Shown here piece by piece: positions 32,001 through 42,040 of a stretch of DNA of 64,000 nucleotides. The notes beneath the pieces are model-generated. The model had not been told where the DNA came from. It did not search any database and worked only from the letters and a program-made list of their open reading frames with translations. The stretch is from Phaseolus vulgaris (lineage: Eukaryota > Streptophyta > Magnoliopsida > Fabales > Fabaceae). Location: the NCBI RefSeq assembly GCF_000499845.2, contig NC_023749.2:1397030-1461029 (forward strand), read 5' to 3'. The first letter of the stretch is position 1. Each line of letters starts with the position of its first letter. Made by a program: the position numbers and the translations under genes.

Positions 32001-35000
32001 GTCAACAGATGGCCCATTTCTAGATCTTTCTGCCTCTAAGTGACTAACTAAAGTCGAACTACAAGATACATTTATTCTGTCTGTATTTATTTGTTGGCTA
32101 CCACTCGCTAAATTAGCATCACTGGTCCTACTGATACAAGAAGTGATATCGTCAAGACTTTCTAAACACTTAGAATCCTGATACTTCCCAGATAAGGCTT
32201 GTCCATTCTCAACATTTTCAGACTGAGAATCATGAGTTGAAGAAATACTAGGCTTGTGACTGCTTTCATTGACAGGATGCTTCTTCAATCTTTCACAAGC
32301 TCTGCTCCCAGGAGAAGAAGACCCATCAGCCTCAACAGTACAATACTGATTAGCCTCTCCTAAGCGAGAGTTTTCATCAGAGAATTCTTTGGTCTTTGAC
32401 CCCATGAGAGCTCGGTTAAGATGCATGCAAGATGAACAAGGAGCTGAGCACACATTACAAGTCCCTGATTCGAGTCTCATTTCAGCTTTCTGAATCATAG
32501 AATGTTCGTCAAATTTCTTTCCAGATTTGAGTGATACCTAAAATAAACCAAGGCATGATTTAAAAAAATAAGCTTCAATTCAGACTTCCACTAATTACAA
32601 TCAGCTCTTTTTAGATGAAGGCTACTACAGTCCAATGGCAAAGTTTTACACTTTAACTGTGACATTGAAACACAAATGCAAGGGTTTATTTCAAGCACAA
32701 GAGCTACACTACATGTTATCCAAACATATTATCTATCAAAAATATTATTGAAATTCAGCAACTATTTCTTTGTTCTATGTTGGGTGCATATTTGGCCAGG
32801 AATGACTTGCCCAAACAAAACACACGGAAATCATTTTGAGTGATACCTAAAATAAACAAGGCATGATTCAAAAAGTACAACCTTCAATTTAGACTTCCAC
32901 TACTTACAATTGAGCTCTTGCTATTTTCTAATTATTTTTTAGACAAAGGCTACAATAATCCAATGTCAAAGTTTTACACTTTAACTGAGAGATTGACTAT
33001 GACAAACACAAATGCAATGGTTTATCACAAGCACAAAAGCTACAGTACATGTTACCCAACATATTATCTATCTAATACATTATTGAAACTCAGGAACTAC
33101 ATTTTCTATGTTGGGTGCATATTTGCCCAGGAATGATTTGCCCAAACAAAACGCATTGGAATCATGTTCAACTGGGACACCGTAAAGAAGTGTACTTGAT
33201 TGGCCTGTGAAGCTATAACTTATATCAATGAATTCTTACCCCTACCACTCTTACAAAACTGGGTAATTAATTAGGTTTGTGTATGTCAGCTTTAGCAGTA
33301 TTAATTAGGTTTCTTTTTCATACATGCTGCCATTAGAGCAGCATCTGAGGTAATGCCTCAGTCTTGTTTGGTTTACTTGAACTTCTTAAATTAGGTGTAA
33401 TCATACTTCTTAGTGATTACTACACGTAATCTTCTATTACTAAACTCTTCTTTAAGCAGAAGTGTTAACAATGATGGTTTTATCTTGTTCAGCTTTTATA
33501 AATCTGTTTTTTTGGTGTCTAGAAGAGTCATAGGCTGTACCCTATTTCCTTCTTTTCCTTCCCTTCTATGCTTCTCCATTTTATACATTATATACACCAA
33601 TGAGTAGGGTAAGAATCACTAAGTAGGGTAAGAAAACACTTTTTTGTCACTTTCAAACCAGACGTCTTAATTGTTCAAAACACGTACTTGGTATTGAGGT
33701 GACCCAATCAAAGGAAGGCATTGTGATATAAGAGAAAATATATTCTAGACATTTTAGACGAGACAAACATGACTGAGTGCAGGCCCATTGATAGTCCTAT
33801 GAATCCAAATAAAAAATTAATGGTTGATCAAGGTGAACCCTTTTCAGATCTTGAGACATAGGAGATTGGTGGGGAAGCTCATTTACCTCACAGTCACCAA
33901 ACCTGATCTTAATTTTGCACTTGGTTACTAGTAAGTTTATGTAGAATCCACACATTGATCACAAGGATTTGTGATTTGCATTCCTAGATATATCAAAAAT
34001 GCTCCTAAACAAGGATCATTGTATGATGATAAGGGAGATCGTCAAGGTTTATGAATATTGTGATGTTGATTATGTAGGATGTCCTATAGATAGATCCTCT
34101 ACTACCGAATATTTTGTATTTATTGGTGGAAATCTTACATCTTAGAAGAACAAGAAACAAAATGTCGTCAGATCCATCGCAAAAACTAAATAATTTATGG
34201 CTTTGATTACTTGTGAAATTATGTCGATTAAATAATACCTTCAATAGTTACAATTTCGTCAAAATCAACAAATGAAATTGTATTTCACATTGCTTCCAAT
34301 CTAGTGTTTCATGAGGGAACTAAGCATACAGTGATTTAGTATCACTTTGTTCAAGAGAGGTTGTTTGTCCAAGAAGATTTGTATAGAATTTATCAGTTTA
34401 TGTGATCACTTGGCAGATATTTTAACTAAATCATTGAGAGGACCCTGAATTCAAGTTATTTGCTTCAACTTGAGAGGGGTGTTGAAACAATAATGTTTTT
34501 ATCTATTGCTCAACTTTAATAAATGTGTCTTTTGGAGTATCTAGGAGGGTCATAGGATGTACCCTATTTCCTTCCTTTCCTTCCCTTATAGGCTTCTCCT
34601 TTTTATTCACTATATATATACATCAGTGAGTAGGGTAAGAGTCACTAAATTATCTAAAATCTCATGTGGAAGGAAGAATGAAGCCTATAACTAAAACTGA
34701 ATTAAGTCCTGCCACGACAGTTCTTCGCATGGACCACCCACCTTGCCATACAGCCAATGTGACCAGAACTTGTGTGTGCATAGCAGGCTAAATTTGAGCT
34801 AAACAAAAGATGACTTCGAGACATTTTACAAAATAAAAATTATAAAAACATACAATTCACAACAAATAAATAAAAAATTATAAATTTCATTCTATTTTTT
34901 TTTAATTAGAATAACCTATGACAATGCTATAAGTTTGCTTCCAGAAGAGATAGTTAATGCACAAAATGGCCTCCTTCGTCTTTATTTTACATCAACTACT

Positions 35001-35448
35001 AACTAAAGAAATAACAAAATAGTAGAAATGGCAGAAGATCGCAAGTTGCTTCCAATGTTTATATTGCATTAGTAATTACGAGAGGAAAACATATCAAAAT
35101 GGTAAGATATAGCGAATACTAATAGCAGAACATTATGAAAGCAACAACTTTCCAAGAAACCTGTCATTCACCAAAATGTGAGCATATAAAGTATACTCAT
35201 ATAACTTGAGCAATCATTAAGAGCGTTCAATTGTCCCATCAAGCAAGAAGAAGAGGAAAGTCATAAGAAATCAGGCTTATCAGATAATGTAATCCAAATG
35301 AGGTTACTCTTTCTGTGTACGAAGAACTGATTGCAACAAGAGAACGAAAAGGTCAGATTGTGAATTACCCTGTGTATCTCACCATGTTCTCTTGAACATC
35401 ATGATTACTCAATATTGCAGTTCTTCCATGCGAAAACTCCTCTCGATA
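26085..35448 (-). CDS. AIPP2: PHD-finger protein of the AIPP2/PAIPP2 type (5' end unresolved)
   Basis: Large nuclear protein resembling Arabidopsis AIPP2 and PAIPP2, PHD readers of a BAH-PHD-CPL2 repressor complex at H3K27me3-marked genes. Exons in coding order: 35383-35448, 31680-32537, 31305-31390, 31118-31212, 30632-30898, 29963-30472, 29022-29712, 28681-28914, 28440-28564, 27501-27871, 26085-27110; joined frame of about 1,442 residues. Landmarks in order: a family Cys-rich motif (GTCNVCSAPCSSCMHLNRAL); a C4HC3 PHD finger split over two exons (CDIC...CSRC...EHTYC...WLCEEC); a zinc knuckle (CRKCKDFGHATECC); a conserved domain from YIWQGVFEVHRNGK through WPSQFHQSGAKEDNIALYFF to SWERWNMLFFLWG-like sequence, here QRWNMLFFLWGTFRGRR; a basic RRPKRK; EAR-like LELAL and LSLSLSF near the end. 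The junction 28681/28564 uses a GC donor. The first listed exon is open upstream, so the true start could be its last ATG (35383-35385) or lie further 5'. Confidence 0.92.
32529..33165. repeat. 309-bp tandem duplication spanning a 3' splice site of the PHD gene
   Basis: The block starting at 32529 recurs at 32838 with about 85-90% identity by eye. Shared anchors are gagtgatacctaaaataaac at the start and caggaatgaYttgcccaaac near the end. Copy 1 contains the accepted acceptor (exon edge 32537) and the first nine bases of the exon. Copy 2 therefore carries a second acceptor-like site at 32846 that leads into intron sequence only. Confidence 0.85.
33463..34644 (+). mobile_element. Truncated Ty1/copia retrotransposon with two LTRs
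   Basis: Two similar sequences of about 156-165 bp flank the element: 33463-33618 and 34480-34644, both starting TGTT and ending in gtaagaRtca. A purine tract (gagagggg, 34472-34479) lies just before the right copy. Between them is a decayed copia pol fragment: RT end (about 33685-33900, LGIEVTQSKEGIV then PIDSPMNPNKKL) and RNase H (about 34040-34440, VDYVGCPIDRSSTTEYFVF, then DHLADILTKSL across a frame break). Gag, protease, integrase and most of RT are missing, and stops interrupt the frame. It sits antisense in the first visible intron of the PHD gene. No target duplication is recognisable. Confidence 0.85.
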
Positions 35449-36330
35449 CTGATGTCATCTAGAAAGTAAAATCAAACCACATTAACAACTATCACTTACA
35501 AACAGAAAAATAGCACAAATATAAAATCATAAAAAAAAGTAATTGCCAATTTGCCACCAGCTAAAAATGCTGCAAGTCTAGTTAGTCAACCAATGACGTA
35601 AAAAAAAAACGAAAATCTGCTCCAAATTCCAAAATCCATTCAACTGACAAATCAAACCCTAAAACATACATACACTGAATTAGCCGCGGGAAAAGGAATC
35701 CAAGTTCTAGTATCAATACAACGGAAAACAGAATTCCGAGAGAAGCACAGCAAAAAAAACCGATGAAAAAAAAATCCGAATTATAAAAAGCAAAAACCCT
35801 AACAATAAATGAATTGACATGCCTTTTTCTTCCAAACCACGTTGGTCGCATTGCACAGGCTTCCCTAAGGTTCAGCCATTGCATATTGCAATCAAGCGAA
35901 AAGTGCCTATGCGACGTCGTTTGGAGTGGTGAAAAATCCTCCAGAAAAATCAGAGGTAGGAGCATCCGTGAGGACCACCTACTCAATGCAAATTCAAAGC
36001 TATACGCAAAGTGAAATTACAGAGGATTTGACACAATCCTCACGCATTCATGAACAACAATAAATTAGCACATCAACACGTAATTTTTCTCGGTCTGTGA
36101 TCTGAAGCCGCGAAAGAATAAATCTCAGAAAATGATTTTTCTCACGAGAATTACATTTAACCAAACACGCTCTCTCTCTCTATCTCTCTCTCAGTTTCTT
36201 CCTTTTAATTTTTTGCGGGTTTAGATAGGTTTTCTCTTCTTCTTCTTCTTCTTCTTCTTCCCAGAAATTTTGCTTTCACTCTCTGGATTTTCAACAAAAG
36301 TAAATGCAGAAAAGCCACGATTCATTTATT
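35449..36330 (-). promoter_or_regulatory. Leader and promoter-proximal region of the PHD gene
   Basis: Upstream of the first visible coding exon the minus strand shows small upstream ORFs, and pyrimidine-rich microsatellites on the + strand: (CT)n around 36170-36192 and (TTC)n around 36235-36260. These read as GA/GAA tracts in transcript sense, common in plant 5' leaders. Part of 35815-36010 may be an untranslated or coding first exon, but I found no donor that joins in frame to 35448, so it is left unassigned. Confidence 0.5.
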
Positions 36331-36540
36331 TTATTTTCTGGCTGATTCTATACGGGTCTTCCCACGTAAGATTCTTTTTTTATTTTGATTATCAATTAAT
36401 CACTATGAGTTTTTTTGACACACTTTTGTGTAGGAAAAAGATTGATTAAGTTTTTAATTAAGAAAATATTAGTTAAATTTCTAATAATTTTAAGATGATT
36501 TTAAAAAATATATATTAATTTTCAAAAAAAATAATATTAT

Positions 36541-36571
36541 AAACCCTAAACCCTAAACCCTAAACCCTAAA
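36541..36571. repeat. Interstitial telomere-type repeat, four AAACCCT units
   Basis: Four perfect AAACCCT units plus AAA lie about 200-250 bp upstream of the likely transcription start of the PHD gene. It could be a filler from break repair or act as a telo-box cluster in the promoter; plant TRB proteins bind this motif. Confidence 0.95.
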
Positions 36572-36654
36572 AATAATAAATAAATTCCTTAAATGTGTGC
36601 GAAACATCTTTATACTAAAAAATATTAAAAAATACTTGTAAACACTATGTAGCA

Positions 36655-37020
36655 CAAACATGAATATAGACACTGAAACAACACGGACACGGACATAGAA
36701 ATACGTATAATATCTTTAAAATATAGAATATGAGAACACGGATATATGTATTATATAATTATAAATTAATAATAAATATTTATGTGTACAAGTATGTTTC
36801 AAAAAATTTTGGAGGCAGAAAGATTTGTTTCATTACTGATTCAAAATAATTTGTTCTTTATCTTTATAATTATAATAAAAAATTATATAATAAATTTTAA
36901 TTTTTAAAAATTATTATATATTTTTTTTTAAATTATGTTAGATTATACACATAAATCTATATTATTAATTTATATAATATATAGATTTTTGATCTCTATA
37001 TTACATTTTAAAAATTATAT
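36655..37020. repeat. Dispersed GTGTC-ended AT-rich repeat, copy 2 (inverted)
   Basis: Begins with acaacacggacacggacata and continues through atNtaNtatataattataaatta and aatttatgtgNaca into the same order of words as 9590-9985 read on the other strand. Confidence 0.7.
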
Positions 37021-37069
37021 ATTTTATTTGGTTTGTATTGTTGAAAACTTGAAGAAAAAAGAAGGAAAG

Positions 37070-37200
37070 GCACAGCACGTGTGAGGGTTTTGAGAGGTGT
37101 GTTACGCGTTGCGTGTGAAGTGACTGGGAACACGTGGGAAAGGTGCGCGTGAGGATTGCGTGGGGCACTGTGGCAACCCTCTCAGCGCCTCACATTTTTG
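37070..37200. promoter_or_regulatory. GC-rich block with two CACGTG boxes and an ACGCGT box
   Basis: A short GC-rich block in very AT-rich DNA. It contains CACGTG at 37076-37081 and 37131-37136 and ACGCGT at 37104-37109, plus several GCGTG/GTGTG cores. CACGTG is the G-box/ABRE core bound by bZIP and bHLH factors. No gene starts right beside it; the nearest is the PHD gene (minus strand) about 0.75 kb to the left. It may be a distal promoter element or a transposon remnant. Confidence 0.5.
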
Positions 37201-37299
37201 CGTATAATCTTCACTCACATTTTCTTGCCATAAAAGTAACAAACAAGTCAGTTTCTTGAGGCCAACATGTGCAAAAGGTGAACCCCATAATGGAATCAC

Positions 37300-38225
37300 T
37301 TTTCTCTACAATAATTACCTCTTTTAAATGTTATGTAAATCACTTTTCTTTATTTTTAAAAACTCACTATGAAATCATGTAATTTATAATTATCAATACC
37401 TTGTAGAGAAGGAAACAAATTAATAAAAGTTAAATATGTTTTCGGTATTTGTATTATAATGTGAAATTGATTTTTGTTTTTAGTTTAAACGTTAGATTTT
37501 CTTGATACTTATAATTAAAAACTATTAGAATGAATGTGTGGATTAAGATGTTAAAATATTTTAAGTTGATATAAATGTTATAATATTATAATATAATTCA
37601 TGCTGAAATTTTTATTCGTATTTATTTAATTATTTTTAATATATTTTAAAGACACAAGAGAAAGTAACTCGTTTATTTTGGTTTATACAATAGTTATATT
37701 TAGTTTTAAAATAGTGTTTTCAAAAATTAAAAAAAAAATATATTATTTTTAAGTTATGGTCTATAGTTTGAGTTGATAATATAGTTTTCATTGTAGGGAG
37801 ACAAATATTATTATTTTTAATTAATGAGGATAAAGTTAATAAATAATAATAATGGAGGCTTCAAAGCAACAAGAATATTGAAAATGTTTGAATAAGTTTC
37901 TTAAATATTTTTTTTCGTAAATTCAAGTTAAACATCACTATAAAAATTTTAACATTTCAGTTAGACTAACATTTCAAACCTTAACAATCATTTATCAATA
38001 CATAAAACAAGTCATTACATAAATTAATAAGGAAAAAAAAACAATAATAGATAAAACCATGCAAAAAAATACAAAAAAACTCCATGTAACCTAGACAAAA
38101 AAGATACATAGGGAGTTTATACATACTACAGAACAAATCAAAGTAAATGTTAGAGGGCAAACTCATATACCAAACAAACTTAAGTTGGTTAAGCAAATTT
38201 ATATGAGCAAACTTATCACTACAAT
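37300..38225. other. AT-rich intergenic DNA
   Basis: No gene, RNA or repeat family recognised. Confidence 0.6.
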
Positions 38226-38229
38226 GATT

Positions 38230-38590
38230 ACTCTCCCTAAAAATATGAGACTTTAAACTCAAATTTATTACAAAAAGACAAACATTTATTTCATACACTA
38301 CATAGTTCAATGAACAAGAGAAAATAAGGCGTATTGTGATAAAATCGCTCTTCAGCCGTAAGTGACATATCCAACATGTTGAACTTGTTAAATAATAATG
38401 ATCCTCCCTAAAAATATGAGACTTTAAACTCAAATTTATTACAAAAAGACAAATATTTATTTCATACACTACATAGTTCAATGAACAATATGCATATGCA
38501 TACAAGAGAAAATAAGACGTATTGTGATAAAATCACTCTTCAGCCATAGATGACGATATCCAACATGTTGAACTTGTTCAATAATAATGA
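38230..38590. repeat. Tandem duplication, 171-bp offset, two copies
   Basis: ccctaaaaatatgagacttt at 38235 recurs at 38406, and the match continues to the gaacttgttNaataataatg end of each unit. The second unit has an extra tatgcatatgcatac stretch. Few mismatches, so the duplication looks recent. Confidence 0.92.
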
Positions 38591-38910
38591 TAACTTTCAT
38601 AAATTCAGTAAAAAAAAATGACTCAACCCCGAGAAATGAAGAAAAAACCACCAACAAAATCTTCCATATTACCTCTTAAAATTCCAGCAAAGACAAGGAG
38701 ACTTTAAAAACTTATAACAGCACTATCAACTTTAATAATATAATGATTAATTTTTTTTAAATAATAATAATTTAATAATTTTTTTATAGTAATAACAATA
38801 CTTAATTATAGTGCTAATGAATTATTTAATGTATTTGCTTGTCAAATGAAGTATTCTGAAAATTAAACAATTTAAATCCATAATTTTCTTAAAAAATAAA
38901 TAAAAGCTTT

Positions 38911-39300
38911 CGTTCCATTTCCTTCAGAATTTTTACCACACAAATTCCAAATTCTAACTTTGTTTTCTCACTTCTTTCCATTAGAAACCAATTACTTCTG
39001 GTTTTCTATACTTCCTAACATAGGAATCCGAAATTCTCATGGTTAAAAAGTAAATTTTAAGCCTAACTCAATCCCATAAAATCGGTTTATAAAATTGAGG
39101 TTTGCACTCACTTATATACAATGAAAAACTCTAATCTTTAGTCGATGTGGGATCTTCAACACTTATCCATGAAATTATTAATAAATAAGGCTTAAAAAAA
39201 ATCAATACGTTAAAATGACCTTTTTTGCAGGCTGTTCACATCCTCGAAAAGCCTAATTCTGGTCCTTCATTATCTCTCTATCGGGTCCCCAAGTGTTTTT
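38911..39300 (+). pseudogene. Shortened copy of the J-protein locus (leader joined to intron 5 sequence)
   Basis: 38911-38992 matches the J-gene leader at 52443-52655 (ccatttccttcagaattttt; cacacaaattccaaattct; aaccaattact) with an internal gap of about 130 bp. 38993-39039 and 39162-39300 match intron 5 at 55590-55750 (tctggttttcctatacttcc; gctgttcacatcctcgaaaa; gcctaattctggtcc). All coding exons in between are absent. A dispersed USE/TATA repeat sits inside the copy at about 39040-39161, missing from the 55.6-kb parent. Confidence 0.8.
39040..39161 (-). mobile_element. Dispersed repeat with USE + TATA, copy A
   Basis: On the minus strand it starts TGTTGAAGATCCCACATCG, has the USE match at 39143-39153, a 24-nt gap, TATATAA at 39112-39118, then gtgcaaacctca and gttaggcttaaaa. 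The same order of words occurs at 45200-45320. The parent site at about 55610 lacks it. Confidence 0.8.
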
Positions 39301-39589
39301 ATTTCCATCATAACTTACCCATTTTGTAAGGCAAAGATATTCAAAAAAGCATGGCTAAAATCATCCGGTCTTGACATGAAAAACTATAGACTGGTTTGGA
39401 TTGAAGTGTTATTGGAGTCATTGAACACTTAAAAACTAGTAAGAATGGTTTTTTTTTTTGTTTGTTAATCTTTTTGCTATGATCTGATATAATTTTTTAA
39501 TTATCTTGTAGACGCTCAAAAGGATTTTAGAGGAGATTGCAGTTCTGTCTTATCTTCTATAAGGCTCAAACACTTCTCTTAAATGACTG

Positions 39590-40017
39590 TATCCATGTCG
39601 GACACGCGTATCGGTGTCGACACTCGTAGGACACTCATATAACACTTATCGATGAAGTGTTCAATTCAAAAAATATTTGTTGGATTTTTGAAAATTCTAA
39701 CACGGTTCTAACACAATTTTAAAAGGTATAAATACAATAATTTTCTAAAAACTCAAATTTATTGTATAAATTTTTATTATGATTATAAAAATAAGGAACA
39801 AATTCTTTTGAACCAGTCATGAAAAATATATTTCTGCTCCCAAAAGAATCTAAACATACTTTTGCACATAAATATTTATTTTTAATTTATATAATTCAAA
39901 ATTATATAATATATAGATATGTATCCCCGTGTCCTACATTTTAGAGATTATACGTATCTCCATATCTATATCTGTGTCATGTCAGTGTCCGTATTCATAT
40001 CTATGCCACATAGAGTT
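39590..40017. repeat. Dispersed GTGTC-ended AT-rich repeat, copy 3
   Basis: Near full-length match to 9590-9985 in the same orientation. Left end gtcggacacgcgtatcggtg, right end ctgtgtcatgtcagtgtcc. No open frame of note. Confidence 0.82.
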
Positions 40018-40019
40018 CT

Positions 40020-42040
40020 ATTGCCGGAATAATATTTCAGCTAATTTAAAGATGGCAGTTCAATAAATCATTTTTACTATGACCAAACAAAACTCCTAAT
40101 TTGTTGTTAATGTTGATATTGTGAGAATAGCAGACAAATGTGATTAATACAGTCACAGCTGTAATGTTGTAACCAAAAGCTATTTCCTTTTTTTCTCCAT
40201 GACAATCTTCTTCAAGAAATTGTCAATTTTAAAATAGAGTTAGATTCATTATATTTTGCACAAGTAATTCTTTTTACTAGACTCAATTTCTGTTGATACT
40301 TAAACTCTAATTATTTATATATTTTTAAAAAATTTAACTTACATCAAATTGGTGAAAGTAAGTTAAAGACTAATTGGTTTATCTTTGACAAGTGCCTTAA
40401 TAAATACCATAATGATTATTTGTTAAAACACTCATTAAGTTTTGCAATGCAACCAAGACTAAGAAGTTGCATACCTTATATGGTAGTTACAAAAATATAC
40501 TTTGACATTATGAAAAAAACACTCATTATAAAACAAATAAAATATAAAACTAATTTTTTTATCAAGGTTAACAAAATTATAAAAATTTACAAAAGTGTTA
40601 ACAAAATATAAATATTTTAAATAAAACATCTAAGTTAACAAAATTACTTTAAATAACAAAAATAATTATAATGATAAAAATAAATAAATTTACTCAATTA
40701 TTACATCATAGGTATCCAAACAATTAAAGATTACATATTTAAAATTGTTGTCTTAAAAAAATGTTGTCTTACAAATAAAGCAGTAGTTAAGTAATAAGTA
40801 GTTATATTGACTTTCTTTAACTTCTTTAAATTAGAGAGAAGGAAAATAAGAGAGTAAAAATGAAGGAGAATTAATTATTTTTAAAAAATATGTTTAAAAA
40901 AAATGGAACTCACGGGAAAAAAAAGTCAATATTAATAAATTGATTGTTTTCTATACCATATTATTAGTGTAAAATATTAAGTGACTGTTTTAATAAATTA
41001 TTTAATTCAAGAATATACTTTTAGAAAAAAAAGTCTTTTAATTAATTTTTTTATTCATAACACTTGAAATCAACACCTAACTTAAAGGACCAAACATCAT
41101 ATAACTTAGTCAACAATTTATTGTTACTTAAATCTCAATTATGGCATCTATTAATTATATCCATAATCTTTCCCATCACCTCCTCCATTTTTCTTCCATT
41201 ATAAAATTGACTAGAATTAAAATAGTAATTAAATATATAAAAAAATACCAATAGTAATTATGATAAAAACATTTTTTTTAAAATTAAATAATATTGAAAA
41301 ACATTTTTTTATATATTTCTTCAATTAAATAAATTTTATTTGTACTTTTTTGTTCTTCTATTTCTTTCTTATCTATAAAAAAGAATTATGTTTGGTAAAG
41401 GTAATCAATATATATGTTGGATGTATATTATTGTTTGAGGGTGTGACCTCTCTGGTGGGGATATAACTGTATTTGTTGGGTTTATTTACCTTTGTTTGGG
41501 ATTTTAACTTGATCTGTAATACAATGTTTGTTGGATCCTTAGTTGGTAGGGTTCTAGGAAACCTGTTTTTAGAGTTTTGTATAAGGGTTGAGACACACCT
41601 GAAGTGTCTTATTTTATTTTATTTATTCTTTGCTGATAAAGAAAAAATAATCGATAGATATATGATGACTATTTTATGTGAAGCAATATCAAATAAATAT
41701 GCTTTGATGCAGCATTTTTTACTATTGTGTATGACATATTTTCAATAATGTTTCCTGTTAATAGAAAAACCCTATTTAATAAATTCTAATAATTTGTTAC
41801 TTCAGCTAAGATTGATAAAAAAAATTAAACTCTCTATATTACTAAAAGGATGCATATTCTTCATTAATAAGAGAAAAGATAAAAGAAATTATTAATAAAA
41901 TGTTTGAAAAATACTAATTTTTATTTGTTACAGACATATTTGTCCCTCATATATATTAAAATTATCCTCTGAAGAAAATGTCAGACTTCCATGTGAAACT
42001 TCTGCAGCTTGAAGCTTTTTGTCTCTTACTTTTTCTGTTG
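40020..42040. other. AT-rich spacer downstream of the alcohol dehydrogenase gene
   Basis: Long A/T runs and short spurious open frames. 41945-42040 is probably the 3' UTR of the dehydrogenase. Confidence 0.5.

Noticed and set aside
39398..39420. Stretch resembling miR159 (tttggattgaag)
   Set aside because: Only the first dozen bases agree, the rest differs, and no hairpin partner is visible nearby.
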